60,000 bases of DNA from Takakia lepidozioides (GCA_030704615.1 CM060733.1:622001-682000), one strand, 5' to 3'. Shown: positions 1 through 11,060, counted from the first letter of the stretch. Made by a program: numbers and translations. Notes: a model not told the origin generated them from the sequence alone.

Positions 1-60
1 GCCTCCATTTCTCTCCCCGCTACCATATATTTTCGTAGTATCGAGCCGAAGCAGAGAACG

Positions 61-770
61 AACATGATGATCGTGGGATATGCAATGCAAGGGTGTGGGA
101 TTGAGGCTTTGCGACCTATTCTTGAGCAACTGATGCAGCTTTCTTGGGCTTATTCTTGAGCAAATGATGCAGGAAGGGCGAGGATATGCACAGCGGGGGT
201 GTGGTATAGAGGCTTCGGAGACATATGAGCAAATAATGCAGGAAGGGGTGAAGGCCGACCGGGTCACGTTCGTTTGTGTTTGCAATGTGTGTGCGAGCCT
301 GGCAGCCCTGGAGAAGAGTAAAAGGTCCATGGTGCCATGTCAAATTTGGAATTGTACCCGATGTCATTCTGAACAGTACCCTCGTGGACATGTATGTCAA
401 ATGTGGTGGTATTGAGGATACAAAGGGAGTGTTTGAGAATATGGCTGAACGAAATGTCGTGTCCTAGAGTGTGTGATGATCGCGGGATATGCCCCAGCAT
501 GGATGCGGGATGGAGGCATTAGAGACCTATGAGCAAATGATGTGGGAAGGGGTAAAGCCAGACATGGTCATATTCGTTTGTATATGCAATGCGTGTGCAA
601 GCCTGGCAGCCCTGGAAAAGGGCAAAGAGGTTCATGGTGACATCATTAGAGCTGGAATTGTACCCGACGTCCTTCTGAACAGTACTCTCGTGGACATGTA
701 TGCATGTATACAGGCCGCGGGATGGAGGCTTTGGAGACCTATGAGCACCTTTCAACACATTTCAGCCTGT
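61..770 (+). pseudogene. PPR gene relic (PLS class)
   Basis: Two plus-strand frames encode broken pentatricopeptide units. Around 200-320 the frame gives EQIMQEGVKADRVTF followed by CASLAALEK. Around 490-700 it gives MPQHGCGMEALETYEQMM, then CASLAALEKGKEVHGDII and NSTLVDMY. These match the ~101-residue unit of the intact PPR gene at 21822-25514. The relic has at least one stop (tag just after 'atgtcgtgtcc', ~463) and several frame changes, and it decays into unrelated sequence after about 710. No start, E or DYW region is present. It is a dead internal fragment of an organelle RNA-binding PPR protein, truncated by the window start or by decay. Confidence 0.85.
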
Positions 771-1190
771 TTCAGAGTCGTCCCTAAATTTTCAAGTTGA
801 ATTCTGCGAGTTAGCTCGTTGGTGCAAAAAGGTGAATGCCTGTTGGAAGCTCAAGTCAGCATAGGAATTTGTGTAATAAGTAGTGGTTAGGGTGTTTGCT
901 GGAACAGAGAGGCAGAAATAGCTAAAGGAGCAGGGATAGAGAGTGGGTCCAGATTCATCCAAGAGGGCCAGATTTCAAGCACAAGATTACTGATGATTCC
1001 CTGTGGATCAATAGCTACAAGAAACCTGCATGGGTAGATGGTCAACTGGATGCCGCAGCAGCAGCGGCACAACTGATAAAATCAGGCACTGGTAATCAAG
1101 GCACCTTCTTCAACACATTTCACCCTATTTTTCCCTCTTATCATAATCGGTCCTAACTTTTCATGTTGAATTCTGCAAGTTAGCTGGTTG
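746..1190. repeat. Direct repeat pair, ~70-80 bp
   Basis: The stretch at 746-815 recurs in modified form at 1110-1190. Both begin 'ttcaacacatttca' and end with 'ttgaattctgc.agttagct'. The second copy carries a short insertion. The interval between them shows no gene. The repeat may mark a duplication at the end of the PPR relic or the edge of an unrecognised transposon. Confidence 0.6.
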
Positions 1191-1200
1191 AGTGAACCTT

Positions 1201-2318
1201 TCATAGCTTGGAGTGACTTTGACATGATACTGCCAATGTGACAACATGAAAGTATCCACAAACAGGTAACAAAGATGAGAAAAAATTGTGGAATGAATTC
1301 TTTCTGACCCCAGTCAATGGTGGGACACCGAGGCAAAAAGGTGAGTCTAACACGTGCTTTAGCAAGAACAATTGCATTCGAAAGGCAAGCTCTAAAACAT
1401 TCAAGCCCGTGGGCAATTTATCCAAATGGGATAGGTTATCCAACATAGTGAGAAGATTCTTCTTAATAGGAGGGGTCATGGTCTCAATTGGTTGATAGAC
1501 CCTAACCTTTAATGGACCGGATGGAGCTCCATGAAATGTTGGTTGACTTGTCTGCTTAAATGAAACAGAAAAAACATGAGCACAATTGTTCCTCGCACTC
1601 ACAGTCTTCAAAGTAGTGAGATACAAAACCATTTCCATCCCCAGTTCCCCCATGGCTTCATCTATGCCACCAGGCCCTAGAGGGAATCCCCTCCTTTGAA
1701 TATCCTGTATGTACGCTTTCTCTGCATAGACCATACTGTATTCACACCATGCCGTCTTCAAGCTGTGCTCGTCATCATTGGGAAGACGATAATGATACCA
1801 TATCAAAGATTGGTAGGACATTGATAAGACTCCCTTTTCAAAGGGACCAAACAGAACGCCATTGTCAGACAAAACCTTAAGAAGTTGTGGGTCCTGCAAA
1901 TGATATGTCACGCGCATCTGCAACGTTTGCAGTAGGTCTGCGGCCGCTAGCAGTTTTGGATTGCAAAGGTCGAAATCTTTCCAGACTTCATACTGATATC
2001 TCCAGAACTGGATGGAAGTACTAGGCACCTGACCTTCTTCCTCAAATTCAACTTCTTCATCCGAGTTTTGAAAGGCTTGATTCCAGAACCCGCCTCCTTC
2101 ATGGGTACCACAGTGAGATCCGGAATGTCGATCAATAGTGATGCAATCTGCTCTTCGTTGATGGCTCCACACGCCATATCTAATGTGTGCATGAGAACTC
2201 CGAACAACCGACCCTCAGATTTATCTGCAGATTTATATTTCGAGCGCGTGAGAAAAAGTTCGCTAAATATATCATTATAATAAATAAATAAATAAAAATA
2301 TCGTTTTAAATATATCAA
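1201..2318 (-). CDS. Unidentified protein, possibly spliced or frameshifted
   Basis: A 323-codon open frame (2172 to 1201) has protein-like composition: acidic EEVEFEEEG near residue 40, then FWRYQYEVWKDFDL, and a middle part rich in aromatic and aliphatic residues. A second frame upstream (2318 to 1947) also looks coding (IASLLIDIPDLTVVPM). The two overlap in different frames around 2060-2170, so either an intron junction or a frameshift joins them. I do not recognise a family. The last ~60 residues, after LFLLKHVL, are low in quality and may be read-through past a splice site. It could be a host gene or part of a transposon. Confidence 0.4.
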
Positions 2319-2319
2319 A

Positions 2320-2987
2320 AAAATATCATTCTCTATTTATTTTCTATAAATAGTCCAGCTCTATTTTTTTTAATTGTTTTTTGAAGAAGACGATTGTGCC
2401 ATGTAAAAGGCAGTGATCTAGTGTGGATGAGAAGAATGTCCAATGAAACGTGGTGGTTTCAGATTTGTTTATTATTTGAAAATTATGTTTTGATTTTTAT
2501 TTATTAATTCTGTTAATTTACTGATAGAAAAAGAATTCCAAACCAGGAAAAAATAACCTTGTGAAAAGCCATGAAAGGCAGAAGTGGGGACATTTGATGA
2601 AATCCTGTACAACTTTATTTACAGGAACCATGAGGTATTTGAACATATGATACAAATACCCCAAAACCTGGGAAAGGACAAAGAAGGGAGGAAAGGGAAG
2701 CAAGCTAAACTAACCTATTCATTGCCCGTGGGAATCACATTCTCTTATCGCCCGCTGATAAGTTATAAACTATAAACCATAAACCCCCAATTTAAATAAA
2801 TAAACAAATTGGATCCAATACAGTCTACCCTCCATAAATGTTCCCTCCATATCTGTTAACCCTCTGTATCTGTTATCTTTTTTTTCACTCCCAAAGATTT
2901 TACAAAGCAAGTGTTAAGGTGTTATGTGTTAAGATTTTTTTTACTCCCTCCTTTACTAAATGATCCTTGATAAGTGTTAATTTTCTT

Positions 2988-3018
<31 letters not shown>

Positions 3019-4000
3019 GACTAGTACTTGGTCTAAGGTCATGACATGTATCAATTAAACATGTCAGCTTTCTAATTGAACTTAACGTGGGGATCATTCA
3101 AATTCTTTAATTTCACTACGAGCATCCCCACCCTTGAGCCCAAAAGACTCCCTGTAACGCGAAAATAACGTGATCAATTTACCGCGAAACTATGTAGAGT
3201 TTCACCTCCCAAGCACACAATAGTACAAGCTACATCATGTAGAGATCTTGCCTTAAACTATGTACTCAGTATCCCTTTCACGCTGATCTAAGTAGAGATT
3301 TTCGTGTGTGCAAGTATACTTGCAAGGACTGCTCTGCTTTATGATGGATATATGACCCTTCAAAGTGTGTGTGCACCTTGCCCCAGCAAAGCCTTTGTCT
3401 CGATTTTGCAGTGAGAGAAAAAAGACTTAGATGCAAGTGTTGGAAAAAAAAAAAAAAAAAAACTCTACCCTTATCATTTTGCAAATGCAAGATTATAGCT
3501 TATTATGACCATACAATTGAGATACTACTAGAAGAGAGCTCATTGGACATAGATCAGTAATTGCAGCGAGGAGTGTAAGGAGCCGATTGAGTTAACTGTT
3601 GAGCAAAAAATGTGATCACTTTGTTGTTGATGACCTTATGTAATACATAAAATCATTTTTTTTTTCCCCATAAGTGTTACATTGCAGTTTCCAAGCTTTC
3701 TATAAGTGTTCCTTCTGTAAGTGTGATTTTTGAAAGATTCTTATTCTATATCTGTTAGGCCCCCGGCCGCACCAGCCTGCTATCGCTTGCTACGCGGGGC
3801 CTAACTACTGCTACATGAAAAATCGCGGCCGCACTGAACCTGTTTAAAATATTTTAGCGATAACTATTGTTATCTAACCTAAGACTTTCCTTCCTAGTTT
3901 AGAGGGAATTTAGCACTTACCCCCCCCCCCCCAGTGCTAAATCTAAACAGCGCGTCGGTTTTGGGCAGCTGCCCACGCCATTCTTTGCCATCCGCCATTA
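2320..4000. other. AT-rich spacer with microsatellite and two small hairpins
   Basis: I see no convincing gene here. Contents are an (AT)n run at about 2991-3016, several T- and A-tracts, and recurring 'tctgttaa' or 'aagtgtt' words around 2840-2990 and 3670-3760 that may be ends of a decayed MITE. A hairpin at 3754-3805 has perfect 10-bp arms, GTTAGGCCCC and GGGGCCTAAC. A second at 3908-3942 has perfect 10-bp arms, ATTTAGCACT and AGTGCTAAAT, around a 12-14 base C tract. Confidence 0.6.
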
Positions 4001-4172
4001 CATTCGCCATTTGCTTCTCCTTCGCTCTTCCTTTCTCCTTCGCGTTCCTCTTGCTCTAGTTCCTCGCAGACATAGAAACAGCCCAAGCTCATCAACTCTG
4101 TTGATTCTTCTGTTTCTTGTTGTGCTGTTTCTTGCTCTAGTTCCTCTTCGCGTTCCTCTCCTGCATTGCATC

Positions 4173-4316
4173 ATGTCCACCACGATGACGACATCGGATA
4201 GGTCGGAGAGTGCAGCTGATGCGGTGGATTCGCATGCAAGGGAAGTACCTGCGACGCAGACTCATGTTGGGAGGCGACCACAAACCCCTATCGTGTATTT
4301 GGTCTGCTCGGTATGA
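4173..4316 (+). CDS. Possible first exon, unknown protein
   Basis: An ATG at 4173 in reasonable context (atcATGtcc) opens a Ser/Thr/Ala-rich frame, MSTTMTTSDRSESAADAVD, that stops at 4316. The upstream 160 bases are rich in C and T, with a repeated 'cttgctctagttcctc' word, like a leader. It resembles the low-complexity start of many plant transposase genes, but nothing downstream supports this. Weak. Confidence 0.2.
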   Translation: MSTTMTTSDRSESAADAVDSHAREVPATQTHVGRRPQTPIVYLVCSV

Positions 4317-4337
4317 TACACCTCAAGACCATGCATG

Positions 4338-5826
4338 CTAGAAACCCTTGTGGAGTTGTTGGTGTGGTTCGAACGCGCAAGGAGTATAGTTAAGCCCCCA
4401 ATTGTCAGAGCATGTACAGGTAATTCCAGATTGTGTTCTGGGGTTGTTTGGATTTCTATCATAGCCATGCTGCACATATCCCGTGATCATGGCACTCCAT
4501 GAGCCAGCCGCGGTGTCAAACACTTGATGGGCACCCCTGCTGTTCCCACATTTGACATACATGCTTCCTGCTCGCATTGGACCTGTTGCAGGCTCAATTA
4601 AAGTGTGGCCATGGGACCTTGCCATCTCCTTTCTTTCACTAAACTCCTTGATATGGTGATCCATTGAGGCCTCTGACACAGACTTCAGCCTATGAACAGC
4701 TGTCCTTCCCGTAATGTCTGATTGGAGTATGGTTTCATCACATATGCCAATATCCAATAGAGATATTTTCACACTCACTGATGCTTTGCCTTGCATTTTG
4801 ACAGGCTTCCCTTTATACAGTTTGGCAGCCTGCAGATCTTCCAGCTTTGCTTCAAACAACCGAGAAATATCTTCCTTGACTCCCTCATTGTCTGCCTCCT
4901 AAAATCTTCTAGTGCTCCATGCACTCTCGTTGGTCTCTCTCAGCTCTAGGTCAGCTTTCTTGATGGCTGGCTGTAAATGCTGATTCTCCATGAACAGGTT
5001 CTCCGCTTGAATTTCAGCTTCTCTCTGGCGGGCTAGGGCAGCCACAGTGTCATCTTGTGTATCCTTCACCTGGGCCCCTAGTTCCTCTATGCACTGCTCC
5101 ATAGCCTGTCCAGTTTGAGCAAGCAACTCGCATTCTTGTTCCACCATCTCCATCAGTTGGTGCCTCAGCTCCTCTTCGTGTTGCCTTAAGCTGGCCTTGC
5201 GTGTGGCCAATTTGCTCGCAAGGCATGACTTTCCCTTGTCATGATTGCCACAGCCTATTTGCAGCTGCTCCCTCTCACTTCCTTGATAACTGACACTACA
5301 TTTGTCACCATCCTGATTTTCTGTTTCTTCATGTGCCCCCTCATTCTCACGACCTCCCAAAGGCCTCACATGCAAACTGATGTGTTGTTATGTCATCATT
5401 TTTCAGGCCTGGCCCCTTTTTCTCCACAGCTTCATCATGTGTGCCCCTCAACTGGGCCTCTAATTCCCCCACATGAAGCATCATAGCCTGTTCAGTTTGG
5501 GCAAGCAACTCGCATTCCTTCTCCACCATTTCTAACTTTTGGTGCCTCAGCTCCGTTACCTCTAGGCCACAGTCCTTGACTACATCTGTCCCAACCAAAT
5601 TTTCCCTCATCAATTTTGTTTGTGACTGGAATGCACCTTTTTCAAATTCTTTGAGTTTCTGCACCTCTACTTGAACACCATGGGCAGCATTACGAGGTTC
5701 CACTTCTGCCTCCGCAGTTCTTTCATGCAGCCCAGTGAGCTTCTCCTCAGCAGCCAGAGATGCCTCTCCAGGCTGATGCAGCATCTGTATAGAACCATCA
5801 GTGGATATCCTGTCTGACACTAACAA
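4338..5826 (-). pseudogene. Broken coiled-coil protein gene with an internal duplication
   Basis: Reading on the minus strand from 5826, the frames encode a long charged alpha-helical protein. The first part includes EMVEKECELLAQTEQAM (about 5475-5525). After a frame change at about 5350-5400 it repeats as EMVEQECELLAQTGQAM (about 5100-5150). Both repeats continue into ELxAQ and a Thr-rich linker, so the protein contains an ancient tandem duplication. A plausible 3' splice site precedes 5820 ('cctttgttag', minus strand) and another precedes about 4900 ('aggaggcag'). The last segment (LFEAKLEDLQAAKLYKG) runs to about 4570, where a PPR fragment follows in frame. Family not recognised; heptad-like spacing suggests a structural or tethering protein. 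The frameshift indicates a pseudogene, or an exon structure I cannot resolve. Confidence 0.5.
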
Positions 5827-5996
5827 AGGGTCCGGAGGGCAGACAAGTAGAATGACAAGAAACCAGAGCAGAATGAAACTTCCTTACCTCCAAAGGGGTG
5901 CCCAAGAGCCATGGAACGAAGTAAAGAGGGAGAAGAGTTGTCAGTGCATGCATAGGTAATTCCAGTTTGTGTTCTGGGGTTGTTTGGATTTCTATT
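4406..5996. repeat. ~55-bp direct repeats flanking the coiled-coil segment
   Basis: The segments 4406-4464 and 5938-5996 share 'ggtaattccag' followed by 'ttgtgttctggggttg' and 'tttggatttctat' with very few differences. They lie in the same orientation, about 1.5 kb apart, on either side of the coiled-coil pseudogene. They could be the remains of a duplicated exon (both translate on the minus strand to RNPNNPRTQ.GIT) or of a mobile element's ends. Confidence 0.65.
4463..4568 (-). pseudogene. PPR fragment joined to the coiled-coil frame
   Basis: In frame with the upstream coiled-coil segment, the minus strand reads MYVKCGNSRGAHQVFD and then WSAMITGYVQHGY. This matches the S and P motif junction of the PPR gene at 21822-25514 (MYAKCGS..DARQVFD, WNAMITGYSQHGCG). 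It is about 35 residues, too short to function, and looks like a PPR scrap captured by or inserted in the neighbouring gene. Confidence 0.7.
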
Positions 5997-6809
5997 TAAT
6001 GGCTCATAGTGACATCCTACTAGAAACAGCTTGTTGACTCTGGCATTGGTTATTTGGTCCTTTACTAGAAACACAGGTGTAACTTGTGGAGGGGATTGCA
6101 CAAACTAGTGTGAGAGAAGACCAGGCTTGTGAGTGAGAATGAAGGGATGGACCCTTCCAGAGTTTCTTGCAAATGTGAGCCAAATGCACCCTTTGAGGCA
6201 TAGTCCCCAGTACAGGCTATCAACCCTGGAGATGGGTTGTGTACCCATCAGTGTGATGGAAGCAATCCGAAAACGAAATGCTCTCACACAGCCAACCGGC
6301 ATATTCTATTTAATTTCTTGAAATGCACAATGCCCACAAATTCCTTTGTTGTTATCTTTACATGTTCGCCATGTGGAGTGAAACTAATATTTAACTTCAA
6401 TTTCACATGGCCCTAGTTCCCAGGAGAAATGTTTGAGGTAATTGATAGAGTTCATCAATCCACTTTTTGCAAACGTGACATGGAGCTCAGGGTGAGGCAG
6501 CACCAAGGAGGCCTATGGTGACTGGTTTTGTTAAGGGCCTTTGAAGAGTAGTGGAGAGGGTTCTCCAGAAATGAGGTAATGAATCGGAAAGGGTGGACCT
6601 GTTGGCAGAAGAAGCTACGAAGTTTAGAGTGTATTATATGTTCTCAATGGAAATATGATGTTTATTGTCATGTCATTAGACCATTGGGTGTCTCTGACCA
6701 CATTGATTGTTTATGGTTTATATAACCTGCATGGCACTATCACCTGGCTGCCCAATGATCAGTGGAAAGGGGCCACATCCAATGCATCACCTCCCCCATC
6801 CCACCTGCC

Positions 6810-6965
6810 TTTCTAGAGGATATCTTGAAAACTCGGATCAAATTGTCTATTGTCATACGACCAGTGTGAGACCCTGACAAAGGTAGTTTCTGCCCCTTTG
6901 TGTCCTGCTCAAATTGGGCACGGGTCAATGGCCACAATCTTGGGATGAGCTTACTTCTTTCCTCC
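6810..6965 (+). mobile_element. LINE 3'-end relic
   Basis: The plus strand reads FLEDILKTRIK and continues as sequence closely related to the LINE inserted at 30501-30849. Shared DNA includes 'gaggatatct.gaaaac', 'ccctgacaaaggtag' and 'gggtcaatggccacaa'. It is truncated, with stops. No target duplication could be identified. The rest of 6000-7190 shows nothing else I can support. Confidence 0.6.
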
Positions 6966-7356
6966 AAAGCTTCTTGTCACTGGTGAACATGACACCGCAC
7001 TGAACGCACACCCGATATGCACAACAACATGCAGCAGAAGTTAGTCTGTTTCAAGTAACAGTTACCGGTTTAGGGGTCAACTTGACAAGTTCACCAGTTA
7101 AAGCTCTGACATCAATACCACAAGCTGGGATATGTTGACCATGATGGCACTAATATTACCACACTAGGTCACCTCATTAAAGTTGCAACCCCCCATTGAG
7201 AGAGCCCAAGGGAAGGTGCCATGCCGACATCATTCTATACAACATCAAGGTTAGTGAATCGGCACTGAAAATAGGGAAATCAATGGATCTCAACAGTCTG
7301 GAAGTATCTGAAAGCCGTGCAGTAGCACCTACAGACAGACACGATCCAGAGAGATC

Positions 7357-7940
7357 TCAAAAGGAGTTTCGAGTATCGTCACGAAGACAATTGGCAACAT
7401 CTGGGGACTGGTTAAAAAGCTCATGCGCTTGCACCAAGTCAGCCATGCAAAGCTGTGCAGAATCCTTGGGAAGACATGGCTGCGCACTGTACACATGGTA
7501 TGATGGTGTCCCATCCAACATTTGTCTTGCTTCTGCCACAGTCAGAACACAAGAAAATGAATTCTCCCTCCAATTTCCTTCCCCGCTCTTGATGAGGAAG
7601 TCAAACTGAATTACCACTTCAAACAAATACCTCTTTTGAAAATGCTCCTCTATGTTCTACGCAGACAGGGAACATTCAAATCTTTTATACGTATTTTTGC
7701 ATTGTTAAGTTTCACCAAAGGAAGGAGGGAAGAAAGAGGAATGCGGAACCCGGGAAATATCCAACGCCGGATGAACGCGGACATGGCGTTCTTGACGTTA
7801 TGTATGTTTTCTTTTCGAAGAAGGCAAAATCTGTATATGATAGGGCGATCACATGTCTCATGTGCGCAATATTTCATCCAAATCACCAAACATCCGCATT
7901 TGAAGAAAACGGCCTTATTGATGGCAATAGGGGCGCCCAA
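7357..7940 (-). CDS. Possible two-exon hypothetical gene
   Basis: Two consecutive minus-strand frames look protein-like. The first (7940 to 7650, 96 codons) starts MGAPIAINKAVFFKCG. The second (7626 to 7357, 89 codons) contains VLTVAEARQMLDG and LCMADLVQAHELF. The second has the composition of a soluble alpha-helical exon. I cannot assign a family and the junction between them is not resolved. They may be unrelated chance frames. Confidence 0.25.
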
Positions 7941-8165
7941 TAAACCGCAGCCAGTGAGAGCGATCCATTTGGGGGGTTAGAAGGCAGACACGCACGTCCT
8001 TAACCACATGCATAACTGACGGCTTAAGAGGGTTCCTTACTTTCCCTATTGTTGTTAGTCAAGCTGGAGAGTTGCGGGAGTGAGAGAGAAGACACAGGAA
8101 GAAGACGTAGAAGGCAGTCCCTTTACTTCACGAGTGCGAGAGACAGGAAAAACGCGCGAGTCAGA

Positions 8166-8471
8166 ATGAGAAAGTTGCGCAATGTGCAAAACGCTGATCA
8201 GCAGGTTGCACAGGATACGTCCACCCAGGAATCACAACATGTGAGAGAGGAGGTCCAGCCTCAAATGAAGGGAAGAAGGGAAGGGGAGGAGACTGCCCCG
8301 GAGACCATTGTGCATGACATGGATATCGACACCACCGTCGGTGAGAAAGAAGCGACACCAAAGGAGGCGGTGAGGACGCAGCAAGAAGAGGCATCGGGAA
8401 GTGGTGTCATGAAACCCAAGGTGATCCTTCTCCCAATCTATTACAACCCTTGTACCACACTTTGCAAGTAG
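8166..8471 (+). CDS. Possible charged N-terminal exon
   Basis: The plus frame contains MRKLRNVQNADQQVAQD, followed by a Glu/Gln/Thr-rich, apparently disordered stretch ending near VMKPK. There 'aaggtgatcc' could be a splice donor. A TATA-like or downstream exon was not found, and no homology is recognised. Low-complexity openings of this kind are common in transposon ORFs. Confidence 0.25.
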   Translation: MRKLRNVQNADQQVAQDTSTQESQHVREEVQPQMKGRREGEETAPETIVHDMDIDTTVGEKEATPKEAVRTQQEEASGSGVMKPKVILLPIYYNPCTTLCK

Positions 8472-8828
8472 TAAAACAGTTCTGTCATGTCTACAGAAAC
8501 TTCAGTTCTAAGTGACGATTTTTACACAGCCAAGGAGCATCAGGTGTCATCATTGATGCACTTTTTGAAGTTTGTGTGCAAACATGCCCATTCATCACCC
8601 ACTTGCAGGGCTCTAGTCCACACTAGGCAAGCATGTGGAGTTGGCTTGATAAGAAGACAATGAAATGGTATATTGGCCACATTACTCCTCCTTGCCCTGT
8701 GATTGACAGCAATCTCTGCATCTTTTCCATTTGGGGTGTTTGTATGGCAGACAACTTTAATTGTAATGGCAATTCCGAGATGAATGCCTTCTAGTGACTG
8801 TCGTACCAAGTGCATAGACAGGATACGA

Positions 8829-9119
8829 GAGATCCCCTGAAAATTGGGTGCGGCACCGCACTCAATTTTAAGGGGAGCTCTATCTCTTCTATTGTGGGCC
8901 GAGGTGAATACGTAAGTCTTAGAGGCAGCAGGATCTGCAATGGAAGCCTAAGAGGGACACGGGGAAATTGAGTGCGGTTGCGTACTCATTTCTAATGGAT
9001 GCTAGGCGATCGCTTGGGCATTAGGGAAAGAGGAAGGTGATGTTCACAGTTTAGGTCCGAGAGACAATGGAGTGGTCACCCAGAACTGAGTGCGCCACCG
9101 CACTCAATTTCTGAGCACC
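8829..9119. repeat. Three spaced palindromes sharing a TGAGTGCGG core
   Basis: Palindrome A spans 8829-8880: 52 bp, with 25-base arms having only three mismatches around a 2-base centre. B spans 8965-8993 and C 9074-9119. All share the core arms TGAGTGCGG and CCGCACTCA (slightly altered in A and B) followed by AATTT. Centres lie at about 8855, 8979 and 9096, giving steps of ~124 and ~117 bp. The sequences flanking the core differ between A, B and C, yet in A and C they still pair with themselves. No ORF crosses them convincingly. They may be an old ~120-bp tandem unit or separate foldback insertions. Confidence 0.85.
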
Positions 9120-9218
9120 ATAGAATCATTAGTTGGTATTGACTGAGGTGAACGACAGATAGAAAGTGTGTTTATTCCATAGTGAGATCTCTTATGAGTT
9201 TTGTGAATCACATTAAGT

Positions 9219-9548
9219 CTAACCTGGAAACTGATCATGTGCACTTTCAGAAGATTCAGACACTAATACCACCGGTGGTGGGGGTGAGAGAACAGACGAT
9301 TGAAAGTGGGTACTAATATGAGGGTCAGCCATAACCTGTTCATTCAGCTTAGAACTAGACGAGTCTGAACTACCCTGTCCCTCAGCATCACTTGGCAAAG
9401 GCATAGAATCACAAACCAAACGCAAGGGCTGGGCATTTCCCATATTCCTGAAGCTAACCAAGTACTTATCAAGGAAAAAATGCGGAGGCGTGCGCTTAGC
9501 AATAGGTTTCGTCATTGCCCTCAAACTCATGAAGCCAAGATTCACCAC
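9219..9548 (-). CDS. Possible exon of an unknown gene
   Basis: A 109-codon minus-strand frame contains FRNMGNAQPLRLVCDSMPLP, then an acidic Ser-rich linker (GSSDSSSSKLNEQ) and a Pro-rich run. Composition suggests a disordered region of a real or former protein. No domain is recognised and no neighbouring exon could be tied to it. Confidence 0.25.
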   Translation of the reverse strand: MVNLGFMSLRAMTKPIAKRTPPHFFLDKYLVSFRNMGNAQPLRLVCDSMPLPSDAEGQGSSDSSSSKLNEQVMADPHISTHFQSSVLSPPPPVVLVSESSESAHDQFPG

Positions 9549-9619
9549 AAAAAGCCTATTTCGCTACTCTACAATATGCATGACCTCTCTTCGAGAATTT
9601 ACAACCCTAAAGGGCATCA

Positions 9620-9807
9620 TCTAGTAAGCAAGCCCAAAAAAAAAAAAAAAAAGGTGGACGCATTGCCGAAGCAAGCGTAACTTATGGTGTCACTTGACCC
9701 CATAGGGCTACTGCCTTCTGGTGGGAAGGTGGACACCGTAATGACTTCCAACAGGTGGATTGAACCCACAACCACTGGGCTACATGTTGGTTGTCTAGTA
9801 AGCAAGC
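9620..9807 (-). mobile_element. tRNA-like SINE with poly(T) 3' end and 14-bp target duplications
   Basis: On the minus strand the element runs from 9793 to 9634. Its 5' head contains TAGCCCAGTGG, resembling a Pol III A box, then GGGTTCAATCC, a good B box. The spacing between the two is shorter than in a tRNA. The body follows and ends 'gcgtccacc' plus a run of about 17 T. The insertion is bracketed by perfect direct repeats TCTAGTAAGCAAGC at 9620-9633 and 9794-9807, a typical target-site duplication. Its 3' tail sequence recurs at about 13855-13910. A T-run at the 3' end of a retroposed RNA is unlike the usual poly(A) tail. Confidence 0.85.
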
Positions 9808-10354
9808 ATAACACGGTGAACAGAAGGCACAGATCACTGAGGGCAGTGGAAGCACTGAGCAGAAGCCATTCTCTGCAATTGCAAGCCTTTACTCCAGAAC
9901 CCTGAAGTTCAGTGAACCCCACAACCAATTTGCTCAAGTTATAAGCATGCACCTGGGATTCACCGCCACTGCCAGTCTCCCATGCAGAATCCAAAGATCA
10001 AGCCACAAAACACACAGTAAAGGAAATGGGGGCGTAAAGGGTGAATGCAGTGTACATTGTCTGCCGCCCCTGTCACTTTTCCTTCATCGCGCCATCACCC
10101 CTCCTCCGCAACAGCAAAGCAGCATATCAGCCAGCCCCCCCCTATTCAAGCAACGTTGAAGGCCGTTTTGTACCTAGTCGACCCTGGATAAATGTTATCC
10201 GCCTTTTTGTTATGTCACCCTTAATGTTATGAAATCTTGGCTCTGTAAAAAATTTACATTTGAAAACAAAAACATAACATAAACATAATGGTTTTGAAAA
10301 TAGATATTACCTCAACAATTATTTTTGACCTCCCTCAAAAACTATTGTGGAGGC

Positions 10355-10409
<55 letters not shown>

Positions 10410-10620
10410 GTTTGATATGTGATAAAAAAAAATGGCAGCAATGAAGGCTGTATGTACTAAACCTTAAACCTTTCCAACTGTTATTTTTGTTTCTCTTAAC
10501 GTGCTTTATTGTTTTTTTTTCTCAAATGTTATGTTTTGGATTTTGACCTCTATTTCTGTTATCTGATATATATATATATATATGTTATAATTTTTCTGCT
10601 CCATAGGCATAACAATTATG
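9808..10620. other. Spacer with AT microsatellites
   Basis: No supportable gene. A long (AT)n run lies at about 10361-10407 and a shorter one at about 10566-10583. The stretch 10190-10330 is AT-rich with repeated 'taacataa' and 'gttatg' words. Open frames here are short and lack codon structure. Confidence 0.6.
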
Positions 10621-11060
10621 CACGGTCGATTGTAACAACATCCTAATTCTTGGCGACAAGCCTCAGCACCTCGCGATCGAAGCATGCGACACCATCTCCT
10701 CGGGCAACGCAACGTTTTGGCGACGGCCAGCCCCTCCACCCCGCTGTGCCTGACGATCGGACGGTGGAGGGTGGTGCACATGGCGAAATCTGGCTGAAGC
10801 CCGGCGCGATGGGACGCCAACCCCCGGGTTTCCCAGGCCAAAACACAGGGTTCCCCTAGTGCTTTCTGGCACCAGCTGGCCAGGGCCCCGCCCCAATCCG
10901 GCGATATTTTTTATTTTTGCCCCTGAAAATCGCAAAGGGGTGTCGCGGGCCCTTGGATTTTGGTGCTTTCAGGCTTTTTTTTTTGCCTAAAAAGGAGGGG
11001 CTGGTCATACCACCTTCACAAGTCCACTGGACGTTGCATCATGTAGATAGTTGAAACAGT
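10621..11060. other. GC-rich island, no gene recognised
   Basis: Composition shifts sharply to GC-rich between about 10640 and 10960. Overlapping ORFs are open on both strands here, as expected from GC-rich DNA with few stop codons. None shows a recognisable domain. The stretch could be a fragment of a GC-rich repeat such as the one at 12540-13100, but no clear alignment is visible. Confidence 0.4.

Noticed and set aside
9730-9793. Possible tRNA gene
   Set aside because: A B box is present but A-B spacing is too short and there is no cloverleaf; target duplications show it is a SINE.
10506-10935. Overlapping long frames in the GC-rich island
   Set aside because: Open on several frames at once because stop codons are scarce in GC-rich DNA; no recognisable protein.
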